From Symmetrospora coprosmae (taxonomy: Eukaryota > Basidiomycota > Cystobasidiomycetes > Symmetrosporaceae), in assembly GCA_008802785.1 (NCBI GenBank), contig VUYT01000006.1, positions 186,001-250,000 of the forward strand: a stretch of DNA of 64,000 nucleotides. The letters run 5' to 3'. This document shows, piece after piece, positions 20,502-30,397 of the stretch. Under the pieces are notes generated by a model. The model saw nothing but the letters and a program-made list of their open reading frames with translations, was not told the DNA's origin and did not search any database. Each line of letters starts with the position of its first letter. Positions within the stretch are counted from its first letter, which is position 1. Both the position numbers and the translations under genes were made by a program.

Positions 20502-21034
20502 TGCAGCTTTGTGTCCCTTGAGTCTGGTGCTGTGCCTGCTTGGTCTCGACTGGCGGAGCTGGTTGAGTCCCGGGTGGATGACCTGCGCTTGCACCAAGAA
20601 AGCGACAAAGATGCGATGGCGATTCTACACTGTTCAGTTGACCATCCCTTCCAGCGCCCAGCCGAGACGTGTGCACTGTAGAGATGTGTTTCTCGCTGGG
20701 AATAGTGATAGATAGGAGGCGGAAAGGTACTCGTACTCGAGCACGCGGAGTTGCCCGAAAGTGGGCCTCAATGGGGCTGTCAGACGGGAATTCCGCCGTA
20801 ATGTGGCTCGCTTTGGTATGGACAAGCTTATGCTGCACAACCTGCTTTGATTCACTCGAACTTGTCTACATGTGAAAGCTCTTCAACTACGTGGACACTT
20901 TGGAATGTTCAGGAGCGTATGACGAAGGACAGAAGATAGGGTGGGGTGGGCAAGCATGGACGCCCGCCGGCGTGACAGGAGGGAAAGGACAGGCGGAAAC
21001 GTGAACCAAGCCCATGGGGAACTGACACTAATGT
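20502..21034. other. Intergenic region between the RING gene and SNF4
   Basis: About 530 bases: the SNF4 promoter and the 3' flank of the RING ligase gene. No gene is supported. Confidence 0.5.
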
Positions 21035-23286
21035 TTACGGTCGGACGTTACTGAGCGGGATGCCAGAGGGAGAGAGGTGTTGGTTCGTGTGCTGCTGCTG
21101 CGCCGTCTGCATGGAAGGGTCGGTCCAGGTCGGCCCGCTGCCAATGCCAGGCATCGCGCGACCGATAGCGCTGAGAGTCGCTCTGGCGGAGCGCGGCGCT
21201 GGTGTCGGGCTCGTGGCCGCCGGTGCGTCGGCATTAGCTGCTTGAGCAGCGGCAGAAGCGGCAGCCGCCAGATCACCATGCCCGTGCCCGTGCCCACGCT
21301 GCGCTCGGGTCTCACGCACGTAGCGCATGAAGCGGCTCCGTGTCGGTGCCTGCCCCTGTGCTGCGTCACTAGCAGCTGCGCTCGTACTTTCAGATGGCCC
21401 AGAGCCCAACAGCCGCCGCGGAGCTCGGAGGACTGATGACGCACGCGGGCGTGGGCGACCTGTCGAACCAGTCGCGGCTACTCCGCTTGCTGCTGCGGTA
21501 TCCTCCGAGCCCTCTGCGTTGCTAGTGGCCGGATCGCGCTCCTTGGACAGATCGAGTCGGCAGAGCGGGCAGAGCGACGAGACGTTGAGTAGCCAGGGCA
21601 CAACGCACTGCAGTCATCGAGTCGCAGGGAATGGCTTAGCGCTCAGTGTGCACAACCTATCCGCAATAGCCGCAGTAGAAGTGCAGCTCACCTCGTCGTG
21701 GAATCTATGCCGCGCATCACACGGCAAGATGCGCAGATCGTCTCCGTCCTCAAAGTCAAGCAAGCAGATCGGGCACGTCACGCTGTCATTTACATCGGCC
21801 GGATCCATGCCTTCCACAGTAGCTGCGGCTCCGCCGGTGTCGGTCGATCCGCGTCCAGGTGCGGCATCGACGTCCTTGTCATCCGAATCGAGACCGGGCG
21901 TCGTCGCCAGAGTAGCGTCTGTCCCATGACGTCCATGTGCCAGGTGCGGCACTGTTGCAAGAGTCGCGGCGGACGCTTCCTGGCCGTGTGCTGTGGTGGT
22001 AGTCGTGGGGCTGGCGAGGACGTGCATCCTGACGCCGTCCGTGTTCGCGTCCGAGCCTGCAACGGTACGGGTGCCGCCGTTGGCGCCTGTCCCGCTCTCC
22101 TCATCATCGAGCTTGTTGGCAGCTTGAGCATCCTGCGCGCCCCTCTGCCCGCCCTGGCCCGAAAGGTACTTGACGACCGGGAACGTGTCGAGAATGGCCT
22201 GCGTGAGGCCTTGGGCGCGAGACTGCCCTCCGGACCCCGAGCCTCCTGCTCCTCCAGGCCCGCGCGGACCGTAGCGCTCAGGGTGCCGCAGCGCACGAAT
22301 GGCGCCGCTGAGGATGACGACCAGGAAGAGGAGCGTCACGCAGCCGGTAATGGCGTACAGGATGATCATGGCCAGGCCGGTATTGGGCCCGCCACCGCCG
22401 CCGCCCTGCTGCTGCGTCGATACAGTCCCGCCATTTGCGCCTGCGTTAGCGATGGTCGCGATGAGATAGTTGTTGAAGCGGGCGCCCGGGCTTGGGGTTG
22501 GCGTTGGGATCGCTGAAGAGGTGCTCGACGGCGTTGCCCCGCTCGATACGCCTGTAGAGCCAAAGAGCGAAGGCACTGTGGACGTCGACGGCATCCCGCC
22601 CATGCTGCTGATCTGCCAGTTGACGGCGTTGTACGAGTCCTGCAGTGCGGTCTGGTTGAACCATTCCGCGTCGGCGAGGACGTTGACGTACTGCCCGAGA
22701 ATGGCTCGGGGCGTGTTCTGCTGTGCGACATAGAGATCGAGCGATCCGTTGTAGGATGAGACGAAGTTGGGGTCGAGAGCGCACGAAACGGCGGTGAGCG
22801 AATACAGAACGGCCGTCTCTGCGCCCGCCTGAAGCGCGAGCGAGACGGCATCGCTTGCCGAAGGAAAGACGGGGCCGTTCGTGTCCTCCTCGGTGCCATC
22901 GCACGATATGAGCGCGATCCAGGGTGTGCCTGTCGCTTCGGTTGCGTTTCGCTCGTCAAAGCGGACCATTGCGCCCTGTTTTACAGCCACAGACGTCAGC
23001 AGGCCTGCCAGCCAGCCGGGCTGTCTGGTGCCGTGCACCCGATGATAAAGAGCGAGCGACGCACCCTGTAGCCAGCAATGCTCTTCCCGTCGGCGTTGTT
23101 GACGAGCACGCGGGTCAGGCCATTCCTGTACGAGACCTGGCCCATAGGCAGCCAATTGATCTGGATGTCGTTCGTCACTCCAACCCCGGCGGCCAGCTCG
23201 TTCGAGGGCGAAGCGGGCACATAGGCGTGTGCGGCCAGAGCGAGGCAGAGCAGGCCCGCGACGCTCTTCTGCTGCATCTTGAGCAT
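21035..23286 (-). CDS. PA-TM-RING E3 ubiquitin ligase
   Basis: The protein starts MLKMQQKSVAGLLCLALAAH, a signal peptide, at the ATG at 23286 (another in-frame ATG at 23319). A protease-associated-like luminal domain follows, with YRNGLTRVLVNNADGKSIAG, MVRFDERNATEATG and PWIALISCDGTEED. A membrane helix (LAMIILYAITGCVTLLFLVV) lies mid-protein, then a cytosolic region with CPICLLDFEDGDDLRILPCD, RHRFHDECVVPWLL and CPLCRLDL. That is a RING-H2 finger, restored by splicing out 21608-21691. The tail is Ala/Ser/Pro-rich. This layout is that of RNF13/RNF167 and yeast Tul1-like or vacuolar PA-TM-RING ligases, which ubiquitinate membrane proteins in endosomes or Golgi. Another intron lies near 22980-23070. 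Confidence 0.85.
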
Positions 23287-23928
23287 CGTGCGCTGCTTGC
23301 TTCTGGACAATATGGCCATTCTCTGCTGGATTACGTCCGGTCGAGCAGAGAAGGAGCGCGAGAGCCTGCGGTTGTACTGTGCTCGTAGCAGATCGACCGA
23401 CACTTTCCCGCGCTCTCGCCGAAGAAGCAGTGCGCTATCTTGGTCCGCGGCGCTGCACGGCAGGAGGCGATGGAGTGGGACGAGTGGAGTGGAGTACGGT
23501 ACAGGCCTCCCGCAGACGGGCTGCTGCAAGTGAGCGTGGCCTTGGCCGTCTGCCAGCGCAAAGCTCTTTCCTGTATGCGTTGCCACCAAGAGTACAGAGT
23601 ATTGCCTGATGAGCGTGTAAAGGGACCTGGTAGATTGACTGACGCACAGCATATGAGCCTGAATGACGCACAGACCAGGCATGCCGCTTCAATAGGATCT
23701 CTGTTCATCACTGTACGCGCAACGGGCCGCGCCACGCTTGCCATGCTGTTGCGTCCTGCGAGGTCATCGTCCAGCTGCTCGAGCCGGTGACGGCATACCT
23801 GTGGACTCTCCTCCCTCCGACCGGCACCATTCGCACAGCACCCACATAGAGCTGCAAGCGCTTTCCATCCAGTGCAGATCAACGACATTCATCGAGACTG
23901 ACTAAGCCGAGTGAGGAGTACCAACGCC
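23287..23928. other. Divergent intergenic region
   Basis: Shared upstream region of the RING ligase and ORC6, about 640 bases. No gene is recognised; the open frames overlap on both strands. Confidence 0.5.
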
Positions 23929-25330
23929 ATGGCCACAGCCCGACACGCATTCGCCCCGCTGCAGGGGATGCTCGCGCTGGCCGACCCGGTGACTGAGGAG
24001 CGCGCAAAGGCCTTCTACAATACCGTGTCGAGGAGGACAAAGCCAGGAACGGGGCACGAGCTGCACGTCGAGGTCGCAGGGAATCACACGGGGATAGCAG
24101 CGGGTGCGTGTCGTGTCCGCACCCCTTGAAGACGCGACGCGAGAGCCTCCTGGAACTGCGGAGAGCGCGGCTCACATGGACAAGCTAGCTGCAGCGCAAG
24201 GCTGACTATCTTATCCTGCTTCGCCCTCAGCATGTCTGATGCTGGCACAGATAGAGCAAGTCTCACTGCCGTTCTAGCGAGTCGGGGGAAAGTGCGGCCC
24301 TGACTTGAGCGTGCTCGAACAGATCCACCGGAGCGTCCGAGGTAGTCATAGAAGACTACCAGCGCCTGTCCAGCATATCAAAGGATCGATATAGAAAGCT
24401 TGTCAAGACGCTGCGCGGCGTTCTCGAGCTCGCCGATCCTAGTGCTGCGATAACGCCTACGAGACGAAGCGGTGAGGCGGCAGCCGGAGTCAAGATTTCG
24501 CAGGCACAGACCGGTCGGACTAGCGAAGTCTTATGCTACGCTTTCTACGTGTCGCAGGGTCCGCACGCAAACGGAGAGGCTCAGCTGCAGATGGAGAAGC
24601 CCTCGACGCGGACGACGCCCCCTCAGCGACTACGCCGACCAAATCGACCAGCAAAGGCCGAACAGCTACAGTCATTGTCGCTGGAGGGAGCAAAACAACG
24701 CCTACATCAACATCAGCGAGGCGCACGCCGCGGAGCTCGAGGGTCGCAGAGCTGGCTGCGCCAGACGTGTCGATCTCGAAGCGTCAGCGCATGGAGGAAG
24801 AAATGGATGTGCACACGTCTCGTGCGCTGAAGCATAGCTTCAACGAGGACAGCCGCGACTCGAGTCTCCGTAAGGACGCGCCCAGTCCAGCGAGGAGATC
24901 ATCGCGGAATGCATCCGCCAGCCAGCCAGAGAAGGCGCACACGACAACGCCGACAAAGTCTGTGACTGCTGCCAGCAGAACATCGCGCTCTTCAGCCAAA
25001 ATGGTCGACCGCGCTACATTTGACGACGCTATGACCGCTCCCAGCGAAAGCAGGGCAACTACCGCTGCGACACCTGCCAAATCAACAACAGCCGCATCGA
25101 CGGCGGCTCAGAAGCGCGCGGCGGAGAGCGCGCGAATGCTGCGCAAGGCCGAAGAGGAAGAGGAGCAGCGGCGCGTCAAGGAAGAGGACGCGCAGGAGCA
25201 AGAGGTGCCGTACGAGCCGTACTGGGATGACATGCTACTGCGTGCGCGGAGCTCCCGGGCGTGGGAGGTGCGTTTGGAAGAGACGGACCGCTGGCGGAAG
25301 GAGATGCTTGCGAGGCTTGTACAAACGTGA
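23929..25330 (+). CDS. ORC6: Origin recognition complex subunit 6
   Basis: Exons 23929-24103, 24231-24259, 24342-24471 and 24558-25330 sum to 1107 bases (368 residues). The joined N-terminus reads LALADPVTEERAKAFYNTVS, then RRTKPGTGHELHVEVAGNHT and CLMLAQIEQVVIEDYQRLSS, then KDRYRKLVKTLRGVLEL. This lines up by eye with the first cyclin-like (TFIIB-like) fold of human and plant Orc6 (LAxP...SR...CLxLA...LSGLNKETY). The second half is Ser/Thr/Lys-rich with many TPTK/SPAR-type sites that could be CDK targets, and ends with an acidic-basic helix. Orc6 is part of the complex that loads MCM helicase at origins. The second donor (GTCTCA) is weak. No second cyclin fold is recognisable. The call rests on the N-terminal match. 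Confidence 0.65.
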
Positions 25331-25497
25331 GACCGGCAGTGCGGACGCCTTAGGCGAAGACGGCCTGAAGCAGTTTCTTCCCAGCGTGCCCAGCGGGGTA
25401 CGTCACGTGCACCGGAGCTCAGGACTCCCTCGCAGTGCTCGCTAGCTTTGCCCGTTGCCGTCAATCGTGCTACTGCTCCTTCGAACCCTTCCTGTCC

Positions 25498-26902
25498 ATG
25501 CTTCTCGGTGGTCTTTTGCGTTCCCCCCTTCGACTGGTCATCGGATCCTCCGCTTGCAGGCTCAGCTCGGCCCGCTTGAGTACGTCCGCAATGGCATCTT
25601 CCCAGTCTACGCTGCTCATAGCGCCGTCAGCGCTGTCCGCCGACCTTGACAAGGAGAAGAGCAGTGTCCGAGTGCTCGACGCGACATGGTTCATGCCAAA
25701 TCTAGATCCGCCGCGCTCGGGAGCTCGCGAGTTCCAAGCTGGTGAACGCCTGAAAGGCGTCGCAGGCTTCTTTGACCTCGATACTGTCGCTGCGCCGCAC
25801 GAGCTCGGCCTCAAGCACATGCTACCATCCGGTCAGCAGTTTGCGGAGGCGTGCGGTGCGCGTCCCTTCTCCCCTTCATGTGTGCCCTGCTCGGGGCTGG
25901 GTGTCTTGAGGACAGGGCGGGGACTGACACGCACATAGCATCCAGGCGCCCTTGGGATCAAGCGAGAAGACAAGGTCGTCGTGTACGACACGCACGGCGT
26001 CTTCTCGGCGCCACGGGCGGTCTTTACCTTTAAAGTGCGCCGATTCGACGCGTTCTCACCCTGCCAGGTTATCGAGCTTATGCAGTTTTCGGCCATGACA
26101 GGCGTTCGGGCATCCAGAAGCGTACGTGATGGACGGTGGATTGCCTCGTTGGAAGGCGGAAGGTCTGGCTACGGAGTCGGGCGACTTTCGTCAGCCGCAT
26201 GAGGTGCGTTGACAAGCGGCCTGTCATATGTGCCTCTTTGACACACCCTTGCCTGCTTGCTATGGACCAGGCGTGCAAGTACACCGCTGCAGATCCGGAC
26301 GAGGGCATGATCCGCTCATACAACGAGGTCGTCGCCAACTCGGATAAAGCGCAGGAAGTAGCGGACCTCGTTCTGGATGCGCGTCCGCACGGGCGGTGCG
26401 CTTTTGCCCCTTCATTGTGCACCTGAACGTGTTTTTCAGCTGAAAGCCTGCGCACCCCCCGCGTCTCCAGCTTCACAGGCGAGGCGCCCGAGCCACGCGC
26501 AGGCCTTTCGTCGGGCCACATGCCGCACTCGGTGTCCCTGCCATTCACCTCGCTGCTCTCTCCACTCTCGGCTACAGAGCCTTCGTACAAGACTCTGCTG
26601 CCGCGTGATGAGCTCCGGCAAGTCCTACTGCGAGCTCTGGGCAATGACGAGAGGAAGCTTGAGGACGTGCTTCAAGGCCGAAGACAAATCGTCAATTCGT
26701 GCGGGAGCGGGATGACCGCGGGCGTCATCTGGCTCGCACTGAGCGAGCTTGGAGTGAAGAGCGCCATCTACGATGAGGTGAGAACTCTCAACACTGTGGG
26801 AGCTCGGTGACCCGATAGCAATGGGCTGATGCACACAAGCCTCGCCAGAGCTGGACGGGATACAGCATGCGGAAGGAGAGTAGAATTCTGAAGGGCGAAT
26901 GA
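25498..26902 (+). CDS. TUM1: 3-mercaptopyruvate/thiosulfate sulfurtransferase
   Basis: Six exons (25498-25855, 25946-26034, 26102-26203, 26271-26395, 26471-26777, 26849-26902) give 344 residues. Two rhodanese domains are visible: the first from VRVLDATWFMPNLDPPRSGA through FDLDTVAAPHELGLKHMLP to FGHPEAYVMDGGLPRWKAEG, the second from LVLDARPHGRFTGEAPEPRA through GHMPHSVSLPF to the catalytic loop NSCGSGMTAGVIWLAL. The CGSGMTA loop identifies mercaptopyruvate sulfurtransferases. Yeast Tum1 passes sulfur to Uba4/Urm1 for tRNA thiolation. The first ATG gives an Arg/Ser/Leu-rich leader like a mitochondrial presequence, while the ATG at 25591 would start just before the domain. Dual targeting by alternative starts is possible. 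Confidence 0.92.
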
Positions 26903-27099
26903 GCGAAGCGCAATGAGAGTCGAGCCATGTAGCTAGGTAGTACCGGCAAGACCTGTCAATCCAGACGTCTGAAGCCACACTCGGGTAGATGTACCTGAAT
27001 CTCGGATTCGAGCCGGTGGGCAAAGAATTCCTAGCTGTCGTTTTATGTCTTGTACGGCTCCCCTCTGCATCACCAACACCTACGCCAGACCCAGCAAAG

Positions 27100-28179
27100 A
27101 TGGTCAGCTTCTGTGCGTATTGGCTCATGCTCGTGCGCCATGTACTAGTCGCGAGGTACATGCTTGCAAGCGCCGAAGCTGAGGTGTCTGGAGTCGTCCC
27201 GTCTCGCACAGCCTGCTGCCGATGCCAGGACACGCTCAAGAAGCCAAAGCTCCAGCAGCACTTCTACCGCTGCGGTGCACCCTTCACCTGCCTAGGTGGG
27301 ATCCGGCACTTCAGGGCAAGCTATAACCCATCAGAGCCTGCCTGCTGATGTGTGCCCGCCCTATGCTCCCCGGGCCTCCCTGCCCGCAACACGAGTAGAC
27401 TGCAACAAAGATATGCCTGACGGGGTCTTCCAACAGCACACGAGCTGCATCTCCGAGGCGCAGAAGTACGAAAAGACAGTCTGGAAGGGCGACAAGGTCA
27501 AGGGGAAGGGCAAGGGCAACCAGCAGCAACAGCAACAGCACTCGCAGCAGCAGCGGAACCAGCCGCCTGCCCCTCGTGAGTCCGCAAGCACAGCTCCGCA
27601 TCGCGTCCGTCTGGAGCTTATGTTTGGCCTCGAACAGAGCTCGCGCCGGCTGCAGAGCCAGCTCCTTCCGCAACCGCGACCGCGGCGCCGCAGCCTTCAG
27701 CCGCTGCAGAACCTGTGCAAGCCGCTACCGCCGCCGAGACGAGCGCGTCCGCACCAGGCTCCAAGGCGAGCAAGAAGGACAAGAAGCAGGAGAAGAAGCG
27801 CAAGCGCGAGGAGGAGGCCGCCGCGGCGGCGGCTGCTTCTGGCGAGTCTGGCGTAAACGGGATGGACGTCGACGCACAGGCACCAGCTGCAGAAGCTGGG
27901 ACAACAGGAGAGGAAGGGCCGACCGAGACCACCGGGAAGAAGAGCAAGAAGCAAAAGAAGGAGAAAGCGCAGATGCAGGCGGAAACGCCGGCTGCTGCCA
28001 ATGGTGATGCGGCGGCTGTATCACCGTCTGCGCCAACATTGCAGCAGGTCTTTGCTGAGGCCGACGCGGGCGCATCTCTCAAAGAGCTCCTGAGCAAGAC
28101 TGGTGGAGACACGGACAGTCTGCTCTCGCAGCTCAAGGTCGAGAAGGGCAAGAAGGGCAAATTTGTCTTGTCCTTCTAG
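27100..28179 (+). CDS. LYAR-type C2HC zinc finger nucleolar protein
   Basis: Exons 27100-27112, 27212-27295, 27399-27575 and 27638-28179 join to 271 residues. The first exon is only 13 bases. The spliced start reads MVSFSCCRCQDTLKKPKLQQ, then HFYRCGAPFTCLDCNKDMPD, and HTSCISEAQKYEKTVWKG: two linked C2HC fingers exactly as in human LYAR and related fungal proteins. The rest is a Gln-rich linker, a Lys/Glu-rich nuclear or nucleolar targeting stretch (KKDKKQEKKRKREEE), an Ala/Pro region, and a short conserved C-terminal helix (LQQVFAEADAGASLKELLSK). LYAR proteins act in pre-rRNA processing and as nucleic-acid-binding regulators. The four splice junctions preserve frame and restore all zinc ligands. 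Confidence 0.88.
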
Positions 28180-28438
28180 ACGGGAAGGGGGGAGACGATC
28201 CTTCGCCGCTGCAGGCGACCGCACGCTCGTCGAGCATCGCCGTGGTCCCTATTACTTGGCGCAGTTATATTTTGTTGGAGTTCACCAGCATGGCAAAATC
28301 CGTCACAGAGCACAATGTGTTCCGCTCAGGAAAGGCCAGAGCTTCACCTGCCTTCTAGCTCTGCACATGAGGAATGATGACAACACGCGGAACTGATAGA
28401 TGGACTGCTGCACACTCGTGACGTCACATGCACCGTGC

Positions 28439-29829
28439 TCATACCTTTGCCTCGTCCTTTACTGACGCTTCAGGGCTGTCCCCGGTCGCCGCAGCTCCCG
28501 CGGCCGCCTTGTCGCCGGTTGAAGGGATCCTATCGAGATCCGCGATAAGGCTTTTTGGTCCGCGTTCCTTGAACCACTTCTCCGCGAGCAGCTCGTTTCT
28601 TTTCGTCAGCAGGATCCTGCGCTCGTCGACGACACGGACAGAAGCCAGATTCACATCAGACGGTCAGTCACTCAGCCTCCCGCTTCAGCGTCCGCATCAG
28701 CAGCCACCGCAGTGGGTATCCTCACTTGTAGGCCGTCTTGAGCGTGCTCTCGCCAATGCTCGCGACCTTACCGATCTCCTTGCTGCTCTTGCCGAGCCCG
28801 AAAGCATGGCTTGTGAAGTATACACACGCTGCCGCGATGGTGAGAGGCGATCGACCGGCGAGAATGCCGAGGTCGTCAATCTTGCGCACGACTTCGATAG
28901 TGGCAGACTGGAGGGCGGGTGGTAGGCCGAGGTGGTTGCAGAAGCGGCTGACAATGCCGGCTGCAGACGAGTCGCCGACGTTGGCGGCCTGGACGCCGAA
29001 AACCTGCGACATCTTGCTAAAGCACTGTGCAATCTGCTTCTTGGGCACGTTGGTGAGGCTGACAATCTCCTTGAAGGTACGCTCGACGCGCTGGTCCCGG
29101 CACGCAATGAAGATGCACGCGGCAATGATGGCTGCCTGCGGCTTGGCCTTGAGCAGCTTTTCCTCCTCCTGCCGCTTGAAGAGCTGCTTGGCGCTGTCGG
29201 ATACGACGCGTGGCAGCGAGATGCGGTCGCACTGGATCTGGATCTGCTCGAACGCCTCGACGAGCAGCTTCTCGCCCGAGCGCGACGATACCTGGGCGGC
29301 GGCGCGCTGGAGCCCGCGCGCGACGCCGCTGTTGCCGTCCTTGAACGAGATGACGGACGACAGCTGGCTTGCGCCGGAGAGAAGGGGGTCGCCCGGTCCT
29401 CCGACTCGGGACGGGTCGTCTCCCTCCGAGTCGGCGAATGTTCGCCCTGCGCAACGAGAGGAAGGTCAGAAGATAGGCCGGCTTGCCCTGTGCAGGCACA
29501 CGACTGACACTCTGAGCGTGTGTCGACGACGCGATCACCGAGGACCAGGCCGCAGTTGTTGCAGACGATGTCGCCGCTGTCGAGCAAGAGACGCAAGCGC
29601 TGTCGAGTCAGGCAAACGGATGCAGGCTGCCCGGCTCTCATGCTTTCAGCAGGCCCACCTCGAGAACTCCTCGATGATCTCCGAGTTCTCTTTGCAGTCT
29701 GGGCACATCATCCGCACATTGCTGTGGGTTTAGGTCGCTGTTCAGGCGTGTTCCCTTGACCTGGGGGCAAACAGGACAGCCGACTCACAGGTCTGGCCTG
29801 AAGGGCTCGAGGGGTGAGACGCCGCCCAT
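28439..29829 (-). CDS. SUA7: Transcription initiation factor TFIIB
   Basis: The ATG at 29829 starts MGGVSPLEPFRPDL. Further exons give MCPDCKENSEIIEEFS and GDIVCNNCGLVLGDRVVDTR, the zinc ribbon, then RTFADSEGDDPSRVG (B-reader/linker). Two cyclin folds follow: SLPRVVSDSAKQLFK with AAIIAACIFIACRDQ and RTFKEIVSLTNVPKKQIAQC, then GIVSRFCNHLGLPPALQSAT with LTIAAACVYFTSHAFGLG and KEIGKVASIGESTLKTAYK. After a last intron comes the C-terminal exon ending at 28439, with an Ala/Ser tail of about 25 residues longer than in yeast. TFIIB bridges TBP and RNA polymerase II. The gene has at least four introns, mostly near the 5' end, and is convergent with the LYAR-type gene. Confidence 0.95.
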
Positions 29830-30397
29830 TGTCGCCCCAGGAGGCGGTCCACGGGAAGGGTAGGCCTGCATGCTGTCCTGCTATGCTGTGTCCCCGCTGT
29901 CTGCCTGACCGCTTTCCTCCTGAACCCGGCCTGGCCTCCTAGGCTAGGCTAGTGCTCCCTTCCACCGCCCCTCCCTGGCGAGCCTGAGCAGATAGGACGC
30001 CTTCAATGCTCTCTGACCCCTGCTCTTTGAATACGTGCTGCCTCGTATGCTGTCTGCTGTGTCTGTGAGGCGCTCCCTGGATCGTCGAGAGCGAAAGAGG
30101 AGCCACTTGCGCCGGTCGGGGTCGGGTGCGAGCTCAGCTCGGTGGCGTTGGCAGGCATTAATTTACAGTCGCGACTGCACCAGGTTCGGAAGGATGAACG
30201 CGGATGAATGAGCACAGCCGCTACGATGTGACATTGAACATGCTTGTGCGCGTATGCTTGCCTGATCGTCGTGCGAGGAATGGCGCTGCAGCTCTGAACG
30301 TCTGGGAGTCCTCCGCGCCGTCCTGGCAGTAGTGGCCGCTGCCCTTCCTTCTACTCCGTCCCGACTCCAACCCCTTAAGCCGCCGACACCGACGACG
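29830..30397. other. Divergent intergenic region
   Basis: About 570 bases between TFIIB (-) and the LIM gene (+). C/T-rich upstream of both; I see no gene, TATAAA box or repeat. Confidence 0.5.

Noticed and set aside
19955-20838. Two long minus-strand frames overlapping the SNF4 leader
   Set aside because: They are out of frame with the CBS domains and arise from GC-rich low complexity.
26990-27020. TTCGAG sequence resembling a tRNA B box
   Set aside because: The flanking bases do not form a T stem, and no other tRNA part is found.
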